A DNA stretch of 64,000 nt, taken from assembly GCF_021134715.1 (NCBI RefSeq), contig NC_060027.1:2542001-2606000 (forward strand), read 5' to 3'. Below, one piece after another: positions 1-11,900 of the stretch (within the stretch, counting starts at the first letter, position 1; every line of letters starts with the position of its first letter). Position numbers and translations under genes: made by a program. The notes under the pieces were generated by a model. That model saw only the letters and a list, made by a program, of their open reading frames with translations. It did not search any database and had not been told where the DNA came from. Origin of the DNA: Daphnia pulex (lineage: Eukaryota > Arthropoda > Branchiopoda > Diplostraca > Daphniidae).

Positions 1-3000
1 TTGGTTGGTTCAGACAAAAAGCCTGGCCGTGATCGTGATGGACGTCACAAACAAGAGGAAAAAGAAAAAGGGGGAAACGGCCCAAATGAAAAGCTGGATT
101 GGTGGTTTTCAAGCCGACAGAGCCATAGCACACACACACACGAGTCTTTAGCCTCCCCCCGTAAACAAAAAATAAAAGAAACAAAACACAGGGCTAGGCC
201 TTGCTCCTATTTTTGGTTTTTTCTATACTCGGTAGCTCGGTAGACGTCTATATAATCCCTGGGCATGTACATACAGGAGCTAGGAGCACAAACAAACAAT
301 CAATACTCGTGATCTATCAGCATTCGTCGGCCCTGGTGGCGGCTGCAGGAGGCAAATGCCCAGACTAACCTAACCCTCCTACTCACCGCGAAAAAAACAT
401 AACAAAAAAAACCAGAAGGAGCGAAAGAAAAGAGAAAACACCACGTGATGTAGTAGGGGAGAGCCAATCTGACGTTAATGTGGAACAAGATTTTCCCGTT
501 CGAGTGTAACAAACTCAACCAGACAATAACAGGCGGGTATAGAATAGGAGCAAACAAGGAAGAAGAAAAAGAGATTTTTTCCCCCTTCCCGTTAGGAGCA
601 GGGGAAAAAGAAGAAGATGCTCCTTAAATCTATACACTCTGTGTGTGTATATGCCTTGGAGAGTAGTATTTACCCATCAAAATCGACTCCCGCTTCGGGC
701 TCTCCATCATCTCCGCCATTTTCTTTTCTTTTTTTCTAACTTGCGCATATCTACCCTGCGGCTATAAACCAAATTCGCTCAATTGGAAAAAAAAAAAGAT
801 GAATTAAATCAGATGAACTCGATGAAACAACAAAAGGAGAGAATAATAATTTACGGTTAAAAACTCGAGTCAACAAAGGAAAATAAAAAGACGACAGGCC
901 CTCCCGAATAGCCCAAAAATAAGGAAAGATGATCTTTCCGGAGTGGAGGAGGCCCCCCAACATCATTGCGAACAGCGTCGGCGGGAAATTTAACGAGATG
1001 GTCGGGGGGAAACGAGTGGAGCGTGAGGCCGAGTATAGAAGCAGCAGTGTTAACACGTATAGGAGCCGCCCGCTCCTCTATATTATTACAGCTAGCAAAT
1101 AAAAAGAGAGTGTGTGTGTGTGTGTGTGTTGGTGGGAATGTACGTATAGTACATGTTCTAGATTCCCGAAAAAAAGAAGAAGAAGAAGAAGAGATTTTGA
1201 CAGTTCAATTTCAGTCGGGACCCTGCGATTTATGGATCTTGTTTCATCGGAGGGAAAATATTATTCTTTTTTTTTACTTTGTGCCGCCCCCTTCTTTTCT
1301 GACGTAACAAGACGAAGGCGACAGCCAACGAAATGGAGAACATCACACAATCAAAACACTCACACACACACACATAGAAAAGGAAAAGGGATGGAATGGA
1401 AAAATAAAATAGTGATGGAAACTTAAAAAAAGAAAAATGTACAAAAATAACTGCCCTTACACTATTTCATATCCCTGTGTCAAATAATGTGCAAATTTTT
1501 GATTCACTTTCCTGGTAGACAAATTTTTTTTTACATCAAATCATGGCGAAAATTTTTTTAAATATTTTGAACGACAATTTTTTCTTCTAATATGAAATCC
1601 CCCCCTCTCCCGGGAACAATACATAAAAGTTTTGTTTTTTTGTTTTTTTTTTTTTTTTTTTTTGGCTGGCAAAAACTTACATGGCTGTGTGTCCGGCGGT
1701 GGATCCACTGTGATCGGGCAGCAAGCAGCACACGCACGCACGCAAATAAAAAAACAAACAAAAACGAATAAGATCAAACGGAAAACCGAGTAGAACATAA
1801 AAAACGGGAGGGAAGAAAAAACAAAACAAAACAAACAACGCGGAAGACATGATGCGCAAAAAAGAATGAAAAAGATAGAAATTCTAAGTTTGAAAAAAAG
1901 AAAAATCAATCAAACTTTCTGGGATTGGGAGAGAGTTAGTAGTTGTTTGTTGTTGTTTTCATCAAGTAAAATATTTAAAAAACTGGAGTGTCGATTGTCG
2001 ACTCGGGGGGATTTTGTGCATCGGCCTACTAGTATATACACCAAACTCGTTCAATAAATGATCAAAATGTTCATCAACTTCTACGACGTGAATTCTATCA
2101 AAACAGCTCAGACTAGAATAATATTTTTTTCCAAAAATACCGCCAAATCTAAACAAAAATTTAAAAATAACAAAAATGGGGCCAGGAAAAGAAAGATAGA
2201 AAGAAAAAACCGGGTTTTTTGGGTTGCCAAAACGAGACCGTATGTAATCCCGGCCCTGGAAGAACAAAATCGGTGATAATCCGCATTGATTTAGCATTTT
2301 CCGAAATCTGATTTGGGGGGGGGGGCAGTCGGGGGGCTAAATACAAATTGAAAAGGAACGTGTGTGTGTGTGTGTCTGCCTCGACAGTCGGAATAAATCC
2401 AGCGGATGGCGATCACTAGCCACCAGGCCTTTTGGTTTATTTACAGCTTAAAGCCTTTTTTTCTTTACGTATAGTGACGACTAGGAAATGTCATTGGGAT
2501 AACAAAAGGAGGAAATAAAACTTGGATCGGAGACCCTTTCTTTCACTCTGATCAATCGAGACATCGTTAAAAGCTTCTAGCCTAAGCCGGATGTAATAAC
2601 AGCTGACCAGCAGCTGACGTCTACACAAGGCGGGGAAAAAAATAAACTTTTGAAAAGTAATAAGACGCAAAACTCTCCACTATGTATACCCCACCCGCCC
2701 CATCGGTCTCACAGAATAATAATAATAAAAAAAAGGGAATCAAACAAAGTTGTTTAAGATTACAAGACTTCTTCTTCTTCTTCTTCTTCCTCTTTTGGAC
2801 TTTTGCTCGTTTATCTCCCGAAAAAAGTAGCAAGAAAAAGAAACAAGAAAACTTCCCGTTGCTGACACAACAACACCACGCCCACCATCTGAAAATGTTT
2901 GCAAGTTTGCAGCACATTTGCAATTTAAATTTTTTTTTAAACTTTTTTACCCCCAAAAATTTTATTTGGGCACAAAATCCTCGAGGGTATTTGGGGACAT

Positions 3001-3307
3001 CGAGTAAATCTCTTTATTGTTAAAGAAAATCCCTGAAAATGCTTTTTTTCCCCAATGGTCACCAATAGTCACAACCTCGATCGATTCTGTCCATCTTTTT
3101 CGCCAGGCAACCGAAAAATTGGAAAAACCCAAAAAATAAAATAATTTCGCCAAACTCAAATAAAAATAAAATAAAATAATTGATCAAAAAATAAAATAAA
3201 ATAAAATGGGGTTTTGTGGTTTTGGTATGTGTGTGATCTGTTTTTGGGTGGTGATGGTGGTGGGTAAAGGGCTTGTGCGGTTGGTTGGTTGGTGTTGATT
3301 GTCTTAC
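1..3307. other. non-coding, low-complexity DNA; probably intron of the CUB gene
   Basis: No convincing exon is seen, and the second half of the CUB domain that starts at 3485 was not found here, so this is probably intron. It contains a TG run (about 1111-1129), a long T run (about 1642-1663), a CTT run (about 2768-2789) and many purine or pyrimidine tracts. One weak possibility is a first coding exon on the minus strand near 672-720: an ATG in a good context (AAAATGG), 15 or so codons, then a GTAAAT donor. It has no recognisable product and was not called. Confidence 0.6.
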
Positions 3308-6300
3308 TCTGGGGGCGTGCCGCGTAGATTGAACATGTTGAAAGTCAGATGAACGCGCTCTCCCGGGGCGGCCACGAACGTGAACAGACATTGGCGCACG
3401 TGTCCTTCTTGGTTCTCCAACAGCGGCGAAGCGAACGTCCCGTTGCGAGACCCTTCGTTCGTGCTCACAAACGTCCGATCGCATTCTGAAATAACAGAAA
3501 AACATTTTTCAAGAGAAAAAAAGTAATTTAGTCGAGGGGAAAAATATTTCATCAATTAATTCCTTGAGTAAAATATGGCCAAGAATAGAACGACCAAGGA
3601 AGCCAGCTGTTATTTGTCTAGCCTCTCCACTTGATATGGAAATAACTGTAATAGCCAAAGGACCCTGACACAGAAAAAAGAAGAAATCGCAGTGACATGC
3701 CCTCCCTTTTATATTGCCTAATCATAAAAGAAAAAAAAAAGAAAAAAATTCATGAATTATGCATGCGACTGGTCGGAATCAGAAAATGTTTGTGTGTGTG
3801 TGTCGTCGCATTTGATATCCATCCGCATCTGTTGTCGAGGGAGGAGAAGATCAATTGAAACATTTCGGAAATAAAAAAGCCAAAAAAAGTTCTCCTTGAA
3901 AAAGGAAAATAAGAAATTCAGCCGACAACGACGACCATGTCAATGAAAAAGAAACGCCATCTCCTTTTTCTTCTTCTCCGCTGCCGCCGCTACTACTATT
4001 TTTTCTTTTTCCAGCTGTAAATCCATGTCGCTTTTATGGCCCTTAATGCTCTCTCATGGTTTAACAGTTCAGCGGCTATATACCAAAGCTTCTTTTCTTT
4101 GTATTTTTCTTGACTGTATACACACACACACACTGGAGAAGAGAGAGACTGTACTGTCTTCTTTCCTTTACACACATATCTATATTTTATCAGTCTTGCT
4201 CTTCTTTACATTCGGATAGGAGCGAGGACAACCGACACAGCAGCAGCAGCAGCCCAGTTTCAAACTTGCTGGGCTGACTGGCTGGCGTGTGTGTGTGTGT
4301 GGATCCGACGTAGGAAAATAAATCGATAAGGGCCGCCGCCGCCGCCGGAATAGAACGCCGCGCAGTAGCAACACCCTCAACTCCCCCATCATTGGACGAT
4401 TGCTCAGTCCACAGTTGTGCTCCTGGCCACTTATTATGTATCGCCACTCCGGGTGGTCACCCCCCTCCACCCTCCTACTACTCCTAGTCCGGAATTCAAT
4501 CAACTGTTACGTATATAACGAAGTATAACAAGTCAATCAGAATCTAAAATACACTCAACCAAACGAAATAAATTAGGCCTATTAATCAACTGGACGCTCA
4601 TCTCTCGCCCCGGCCAACATAAAAAAGTGTTGGTCGTTTTCATTGATATCACGCAAAAAAAAAAGGAGGTTCCGGATATTATTTATAGCAGCCGGGCATA
4701 TCCATCAGGGCGACACGAGAGTGGAGGCCCAGCGGCCGTTGTCCACATAAACTATCAAAACAAACAGCACACACACACACACACACACAAAAGTAGTCGA
4801 GAGAGAGAGAGTGACCAGTCCGCTGGAAAATGTAATAGTCAATCTTGGGGACGGACAGCCGAGAGAGGAGCTCCTATCTCTCTCCCTCTTTTTTATAGTT
4901 CATGGCTGTAACAACAGGAGCAGGATGGCCCGAAAAAGAATTGTTTTTTTTTTGTTCCGTTCGTTCCTTCTTTGTCCATCTAACGTCCTTCGCTCCTTAA
5001 AAGAATAAAAAGCTCCTACTTCTCCAATGTCCACCATCCAACCCCATCTTTTTTTTGTCTTTCCCTTCTATACTTTTTGGGGGCTCCTTATTCTTTTCTA
5101 GGAGCCTCTTGAGTTTCTCTCTGTCTACATTCTCTCTCCCAACAGACCCAATCTACCCCAAACTCCTTGGCCTTGGTGTTGTGTACTGGTGCAAAGAGCT
5201 CCCAGTTGGGTCCAATTCTCCAGCTCCTTTAGATCTTTTTTCCTACGCTCCGCTCCACTCCACTCGACGACGACGACGACGGCGACGTTAGACGACCTAA
5301 AATCAATAGCTTCACAGCAGCAGCGCCTTTAGTAGTACACAGTATGTGTGTCTCTCTCTCTGCTCTCCGTTTCTTATTGATGCTAGGAGCTCAAGGAGCG
5401 TTCCCCCATCTAAAAATACACTTCGGCGGACCCCCAAAGAAAAAAAAAGAAACATATGTTGCAGCGCAACCACCGCACAAAAGAAGAAGAAGAAGAAGCT
5501 TTACAACAATAACTAGTACCACACAACCAGTTTCATAACTACCAACTAGCTCCTAGCTGGACACCGTACCTTTCTTTTTCTCTCTCTAGAGAAACCACCC
5601 CCCAATAAACAGTGGCTATCATTTTAGACATGATTTAAGGAGCCTCAGCTGTTCAACTCTTGATCGATTGCCGTTCCACGCAGGATTCTTTTTATTTCTA
5701 CTGTGTGTGTGTGGCTGGAACGTGTTCGGCCTTAGCAAAAAAAAAAAAGAAACCTAAGCTAAAGCTAATACGGAGCCAGGAGCCCCGAGGTCTTGTAAAG
5801 ACAAAGGAGCCAGGAACAAGGAGGGGGAAAAAATAGGAGCCTTGTGATATTAAGGAGCAAGAAAATAGTCTTGGACTTGATTCATCATTCAAAAGAAAGA
5901 AAAGAAAAGAGAGAAGGAGCTGTTGGGAGCCAGGGCTTCAACAACTAATCCTATTTAGTCTCGATATTATTATTGTATATATATGTTTAATCTAATCAAT
6001 CCTATAGCCTGGTAGACGCCAGGATATCCCATAACAGTATATATCCTTTTGTCCTCATCTTTCTTTTGGCCCTCCCCTACCAACAATGGGCTCCTTTCCT
6101 TCACTCTCCTATTACACAGCCAAACCCAATAAGGGGCACGTGTGTATAGAATAGGTCTATATGTTAACACTCGGCGAATTCTTGATCATATATACTATTT
6201 ACACGTCTTCCCGCGAAAAAGTGATGATCCGCCATCTCCCAACAACCCCCGCCAACATCCTTTTAACACGCGCTAGTACAAAATACTAACGAGATCATTA

Positions 6301-7693
6301 AACCCCAGCGTTAGACTTTGTTCTGTTATTATTATTAGTACCTTTCCTTGTTGCAAACACAGTGTCGCGCAATTAGTGCCGAGCTAATGGCATCATTAGT
6401 CTCGACAACAATGAAATATTTTGCCTTTTTATTTTTTCCAGGAGCCTGGAAATCATCAAAATCAAAAGTCGTCTAATAAACACGGGTACAGTTTTTGCGG
6501 GCTCGTCTACATCGTAAAGGGGAAAAAGTGGATATCTATGCCAATCGATTGATACAGCAGTTGGCAACAGTCGTCGGGCAATGGCAAGAAAAAAAGGGAA
6601 AGAAGAAAAAATCCTGCGCTATAAAGCGAAAATAGGTCGTCCGTCGAGAGAGAGAAGAGAGAAGAAGAAGGAGCCGCGCGCGCAATAGAAAGAACATCCT
6701 CCTTGCCAGCGTGTAATATTATATGACCGTTCGCTTTGACTGCGGTGAAGATGCTGCAGCAGCAGCAGCGATGATCAATGACACACACACACAGAGAGAA
6801 GGAGAGCCGCTCGTAGATAAATGGATATAAATGTATAAGGAGCCCGACACAGAATTGGGAGAGGGGGGTTGTGTGTGTGTGATAGTTACAAAGAGCCGGA
6901 AGGAAATGAAAGACGACGCCAAAAAAGATTTTTGGCACTAAGACTAATAATCATCGTACGACTCGTGTGTGATCATCCTCCCCTTTCCAGCTTAGAGACT
7001 ATCTGTAGATAGACGCCCATAAAACTATACTACAATGAAATAATATGCCGGAATTTGTCTTACTTAGTCCGTCGTTAGTGGTGGAGACGGAGATCTTGGT
7101 GTCGTCCAGCGACGTACCTTCCTCTTCCAAGTCGATAAACACGTCGTAGCCTGTGGTAGGATCGGATAAAAAAGAAAAAATCGAATAAATCAATGAAATG
7201 AACAACCAACCGGGTCTGACCATCCCCCCCGCTGGCCATTCATCAATCAAGAATGTAAGCCGGAATCTTTGACCCCAACTTGGTATTAGACTACGTACAG
7301 TACTAGTAGTCCAGGAGCTCTCAAAGTCAACTAACTCAGTCGTGTACAACAACAACAAAGTTGGAAACAATCACCACCCCCCCCACCGCTCTCTCTCCGC
7401 CTGGGCGGATGGAATGCGGACAATAATCCACCAGCGTTGTTGTATATATATTTAAAATGAAGATTTCCCTTTAAAACATTTAGAATTGATGTGTGTACCT
7501 TGAGCTGACAAGGAGCGAGGCAAGAGTAGGATGAGCAAGAGAGCTGTCATCAGCCGGAGACGAGTTGTTGTTGTTGCTGTTGTTGTTGTCGTTGTTAGTG
7601 AAGCCGGCCGTATTAGTTGTCGGCAAGGTTTGAAGCGGACGCGAATTTTCGACAAGTACTCTGACGAGACCTTCATGATGGCCGGTGCCCTTC
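3308..7693 (-). CDS. CUB-domain secreted or membrane protein, 5' part only
   Basis: Three minus-strand exons join in frame: 7693-7499 (5' UTR end, then ATG at 7676), 7150-7064 and 3485-3308. Intron phases are 1 and 1, and the last exon leaves in phase 2, so the gene continues left of the window. Residues 1-59 are a Thr-rich stretch followed by a hydrophobic signal or anchor segment (MTALLLILLLPRSLSAQ, from about residue 43). A linker of about 30 residues rich in Asp, Glu, Ser and Thr comes next. The last exon is the first half of a CUB domain: CDRTFVS, then SRNGTFASP, RQCLFTFVAAPGE and LTFNMFNLRGTPP, which fits the family pattern of a first Cys, a GTF/ASP strand and a Cys-x-ΦΦ-F core. Such proteins act at the cell surface or outside the cell. 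A CUB-LDLa receptor-like protein is possible, but later domains are outside the window. Confidence 0.72.
3486..7063. other. 3.6 kb intron of the CUB gene
   Basis: The splice acceptor (TTATTTCAG before AATGCG) and donor (CTAA before GTAAGA) define this as one intron. It holds GT and CA runs (for example about 3789-3804, 4769-4789), GCC and CAG triplet runs near 4240 and 4332, and many GCTCCT/AGGAGC hexamers between 4.2 and 6.9 kb. No exon-like open stretch with splice sites and conserved coding signal was seen on either strand. Confidence 0.6.
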
Positions 7694-10600
7694 CTGCGAA
7701 ACCATAAAAGAAAAAGGAAAAAAGAATTTCAGAATGAACTCGACCCCGTCATCATCTCTCGCCACACACACACAAAAAAGTTGATGCTCAATTTGAAATG
7801 AAACAATTTGTGGGAGGGATGGAAGAAGAAAATGGAATAACACACATAAGGATGTAGTATGTAGTCCAGTCGAAAACTTGACTGGACTGCCAAAGTTTGT
7901 TAGTCGAGTAGGGACGGACGGACGGCCGGCGGGTGGTACCCCCCCGTGCTGCAAGGCTTGTTTCAATTGGACCGAGCATCAAGGAGCCAGGAGCCCAAGC
8001 CAAGTAAGTAAAAAAAAATAAATAAATAAATAAAATAAAATAGAAAATAGAAAAATAAAAACCTCTAACCCAAAAAGTAAAGAGCAACTCGGTGGGCAGG
8101 AGGAAGAAAAGCTAATGATGTTGTGTGTGCTGGCCCCAGCGCAGGGCAAGCAAGTCTCTATACGGGCTATTGCTGGCCGCTGTGCTACCCCACAATCTCT
8201 TTATTTTTCTGTTGGTTCTAGTTGGTTGGTTGGTTGTGTGTGTTTTAGTTTCTCGTGTCCTTGGACATCGGTGGGAGACTTGACATTGTATAACTATAGG
8301 AGCGTAAACCCTAGAGAATTATTCGAGCTCCTTTGGGCTGGCCGGCTGTTGGCTGGCTCCGGTGCGTGTGTCATTTCCATTTGCCACTACGCTTGTACGT
8401 TTTCTTCTTGGCGGGATTCATTTCGTCAATCTAAGAGATCTGCTTTTCTTTTTTTCTTATTTTCTACCAATCAAAAACGAAAAATGGCAAACCCATCAAA
8501 AAATAAATCAAAAGAATCTCTGCAAATCAAAGAGGAGAGAAACAAAGATATGGCAAGATTGTGTGTGTGGGCCGTCTTTGGCTATTATACGCAGAGCGGA
8601 TCGATATGGGAGCGCTGTCAACTGCGCCCAGCTATACATCTGGCGGCGGGCGCGCGCGTGTCTCTAGTAGTAGTGTGTATCAATATATATTACACATCTA
8701 TCGCGAAAAAAGAGCGACTATACACTTTTAATATATACAGGAAAACCCTCCTCTCTGCCGCCCTTTTGGCTACCAATAAATCAAATCAACTCCCCAACAT
8801 CCCCAACAACACCGAAAGAACAAAAAAAAAAGTAATAATAAACGCCGGAATTCCGCTAGTAGATGAGAGCACATCTTTCTTTTTCCACCCCATAGCGATT
8901 TGATATACTAGTTAGTAATAATCATCATCGCCCTACTTGTTTTTTGCGCGTGTGTGTGTCTTATCTTATACTACGACCCCCAACACACACACACGTCATA
9001 AGACAACCGAGAGTATTATTAATCCAGCAGCCGGATATTAGATTGAATGTGATTTACCAGTTTCCATCATTGAGATGGGTAGGGAAAAAAATGGAATCTG
9101 TCAGGGTTATTTTTTTGCTTGTTGTTGTTGTTGTTGTTATGAGGACCATCCATCCGCGTAGCGTCCTCCGCTTCAGCGGATCTCTAATTTCTCTCTCTCT
9201 CTAGTTTGATCTTGATCTTTGTTGCAATAACGAGAAAATACACTTGGCGGATGGGATGGATTATTTGCTGCTGCTGGTTTGATGTATCGATCGCCCGGCG
9301 CGCATCTTTACTCGGCCCTGGGAATATTTTTAGGGTCGCCAAGAAAATGATGCGCATTATGTAACAACAACACACAGCCAAAGGAAACCCAGAAGAAAAT
9401 AAACGGGTTCCTCGTCGTGAGAGAAAAACCAGCTGGATGCGTTTGGCGAGTGCCCATTTATTTGGACTTGTTCCGCACATACATACAGAGAGACAAGGAT
9501 CCTGGGGTTTTATCCGTGTGAATCTCAACAGCGGATCCTAACCTTCCTTTTTTTTAAAAAAATGGCGCCAAATAAATTTTGAAATTTAAAAGTCTCCTTA
9601 ATCAAAACAGCGGCCCAGCCCAGTTGACACAAAGTTTGATCGGCAACAACTTTCTGATTAGAAATCCGGCAGCAAAGCAATTTTCCGATCCTGCACGACT
9701 GTCAATGGCCGGCCTTGTAGAGACAACAGGAGAGCAGAGCTCACACAATTGTTGGTATGTAATTAGTAAATCTCTCGTCTGGGAAACACAAGTTATATTG
9801 ATGGATAGAAATGAAGAGCCCCGCCCATCTCACACAAGATGCGTATTTTTTAAAAAATTCCACCTAGACACGGCCTGAACTATTAATATCTATGCGCAGA
9901 AGGTGGCCCATCTTGATAGATGGAAAGATAAAGAGCCGAGTTGACTCTTTCAAAAAGAAGACTAGTTCCATCTTTTTCTCTTCGGCATATGTGACGTCAT
10001 TGGCCCTCTCCCGCACCCCGGCAACCTCCTTCAGTCAATAAAAACGACATCTCCGCTCCTCTTCTTCTTTTGATATGTGAGATACACCTTCACTTGTACA
10101 AACGATGAGCCAGCCAAGAGCAGAGCAGAGTCTCTCTCCCTTTCCCCTCCCTTTTTGTCGTCAATAATTGGATTTGAGGCAGAGAGAGCAGAAGCACAAC
10201 GGATGGTGGGATGTTGCCAAGGGACAGCACCGAGCACCTCCTAACCCATCCACACACACATGTCTGTTTCTTCCGGCCGGCACACAAGAGAGAGAGAAAA
10301 CGACTTTCTCCCGTAACGGCCTACCCCGTTTTCACCAGGCCGTTGTCACGGCCAGGATATAACACACACACACAAAGTAGCTGATCGAAAAATAAAAGCC
10401 AAACACATCCAATTGATTCGTTTTTTTGGGGGGGAAAAATCTTCCGTGTCTTTGATTTATTTGTCGACCGGCAGGATCACTCGGCTGGGTTGTTGTTGTG
10501 CGGTTATTTTCGTGGTATGGGGTGGTGGTGGGGGGATCCTGTGTGGCCGGATGGATGATTAAAGGATCGATACAACGACACAATAACACAGCGCAACTCT

Positions 10601-11449
10601 GGCTGCTTTTATCCTAACCACCCGCCTCCTCCCAGTAGCGAGGGTGGGGGGGCCGTGAGTGAAAAGTTTTCAGGCCTCGTCTGCCTCGTTGCGGTTCTGT
10701 GTGTGTGTGGCGGCCCCGGCACACACAGGACTTTTGTTCCCTGTTTTTATCTCCAAAGGACCATACCCACTACTACTCTCTCTCTCTCTGCCCCGTGCAA
10801 CTCCCGACGTTCTAACCCATTTCTTTTTTTTCTTTTTGGCGGTTTCTACCCGCCTTCGTCCGGATGGAATACCGGATGAGAGAACAAACGCTCGGCGTGA
10901 CACACACGGGGGATAAAATGTCTACATGGGAAATCATGACCTCCCCCTATCTCTCTTTCTCAACTTTGGCTATTAAATGTAGACCAGTAAAAATATAAAC
11001 TAAATACGAAAATAGCCAAACATTTGATTTTTTTGAATTTCGCGCGCAAAAATTTGAAAAAATAAAATCGCCTTTAACTGGAAATAGAAAGAACGCCAAA
11101 TAATAATTTAAAAAAAAAATTGTGTTGGATCTCTTCTTTTCCTTCCGGTCGCTCAGAGTTACCACCCCCCGTTCCACCCCACCAGAAGAAAAAACGAGAG
11201 GAGGAAAGGAGGGAGAGGACGGCGCCCAAGGGATGGAGAGGAGAGAGAGAAAATCAATAGGACGGAGCATGGATGCTCAGTGGGAGAGAGAGAGACTGTA
11301 CTACCAACTACAATCCAGCGGAGCAGCTGGAGAATCTCTCTCCTTTTTTTCCCTCCAACTCCCCCCAAAAGTCTCAAAAGATTTTCCGGAATGGAATCCA
11401 CCTGCTGTACTCCCCCTCTCAAAGAATAACCCAAAAAATCGACACTTAC
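7694..11449. other. probable 5' UTR intron of the CUB gene
   Basis: The coding exon at 7693 begins after a TTTCGCAG acceptor, so at least one upstream non-coding exon is needed. This stretch has no recognisable gene. The long plus-strand open frame from about 8115 to 8903 has no family signature and crosses low-complexity DNA. It is treated as chance. Confidence 0.5.
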
Positions 11450-11900
11450 CCGGGCAACATGCTGGACCGTAGGATCCACCGTCGACGACCGACTCGTTCA
11501 AAGCGGTCGCCGCCGCCTCTGCCCAACAACCGACGAGCCGCTCCTGTTCCTGCTCCTCTGGTTGTTGTTGTTGTTGTTGATTCCACTCAAACTGATGGCT
11601 CGCATCGATGGAGCCGATCGAGTCCGTCGTCGTCGTCGTCGTTTTCCTCCCGATCCGAGTCAACAACAGCAACAACAACTTTGCAACTTGCACTTTGCCT
11701 TGGCGGACGAAAATGGCTCCTGGCGGCTCCTCGATCCAAGATTTCCCATTCAAAACCGTTTCACTGGGCAAAGGTTTCCGTCATTTGAGACACTGAGACA
11801 CTGGCCGACACATTGCCGGACGAGAAAATAAGGATCGGTACATGACACACACGCACGCACGCACACACAGAGACACCACAACAACAACAACTCGGCTCAG
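11450..11900 (-). other. candidate 5' UTR exon of the CUB gene
   Basis: On the minus strand a strong donor (CCGG followed by GTAAGT) lies at 11450/11449. The exon-like DNA upstream is open but has no ATG in its open frame, so it is best read as untranslated. It carries CAA/CAG runs around 11550-11580 and CGA/CGT-type runs near 11625-11640. Joining it to the acceptor at 7693 would give the CUB gene a leader separated from the start codon by a 3.8 kb intron. The upstream limit and the transcription start cannot be seen. Confidence 0.35.

Noticed and set aside
672-720. Possible first coding exon on the minus strand (ATG in AAAATGG, donor GTAAAT)
   Set aside because: Only about 15 codons, no recognisable product and no second exon in the window.
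8115-8903. Plus-strand open frame of 262 codons
   Set aside because: No domain or signature, mixed low-complexity content and no splice or promoter support. A frame of this length can arise by chance in such DNA.
11301-11771. Minus-strand open frame of 156 codons with a Gln run
   Set aside because: It has no ATG (it opens with TTG), and its Gln run comes from a CAA/CAG repeat. Only the strong donor at 11450 suggested a real, untranslated exon.
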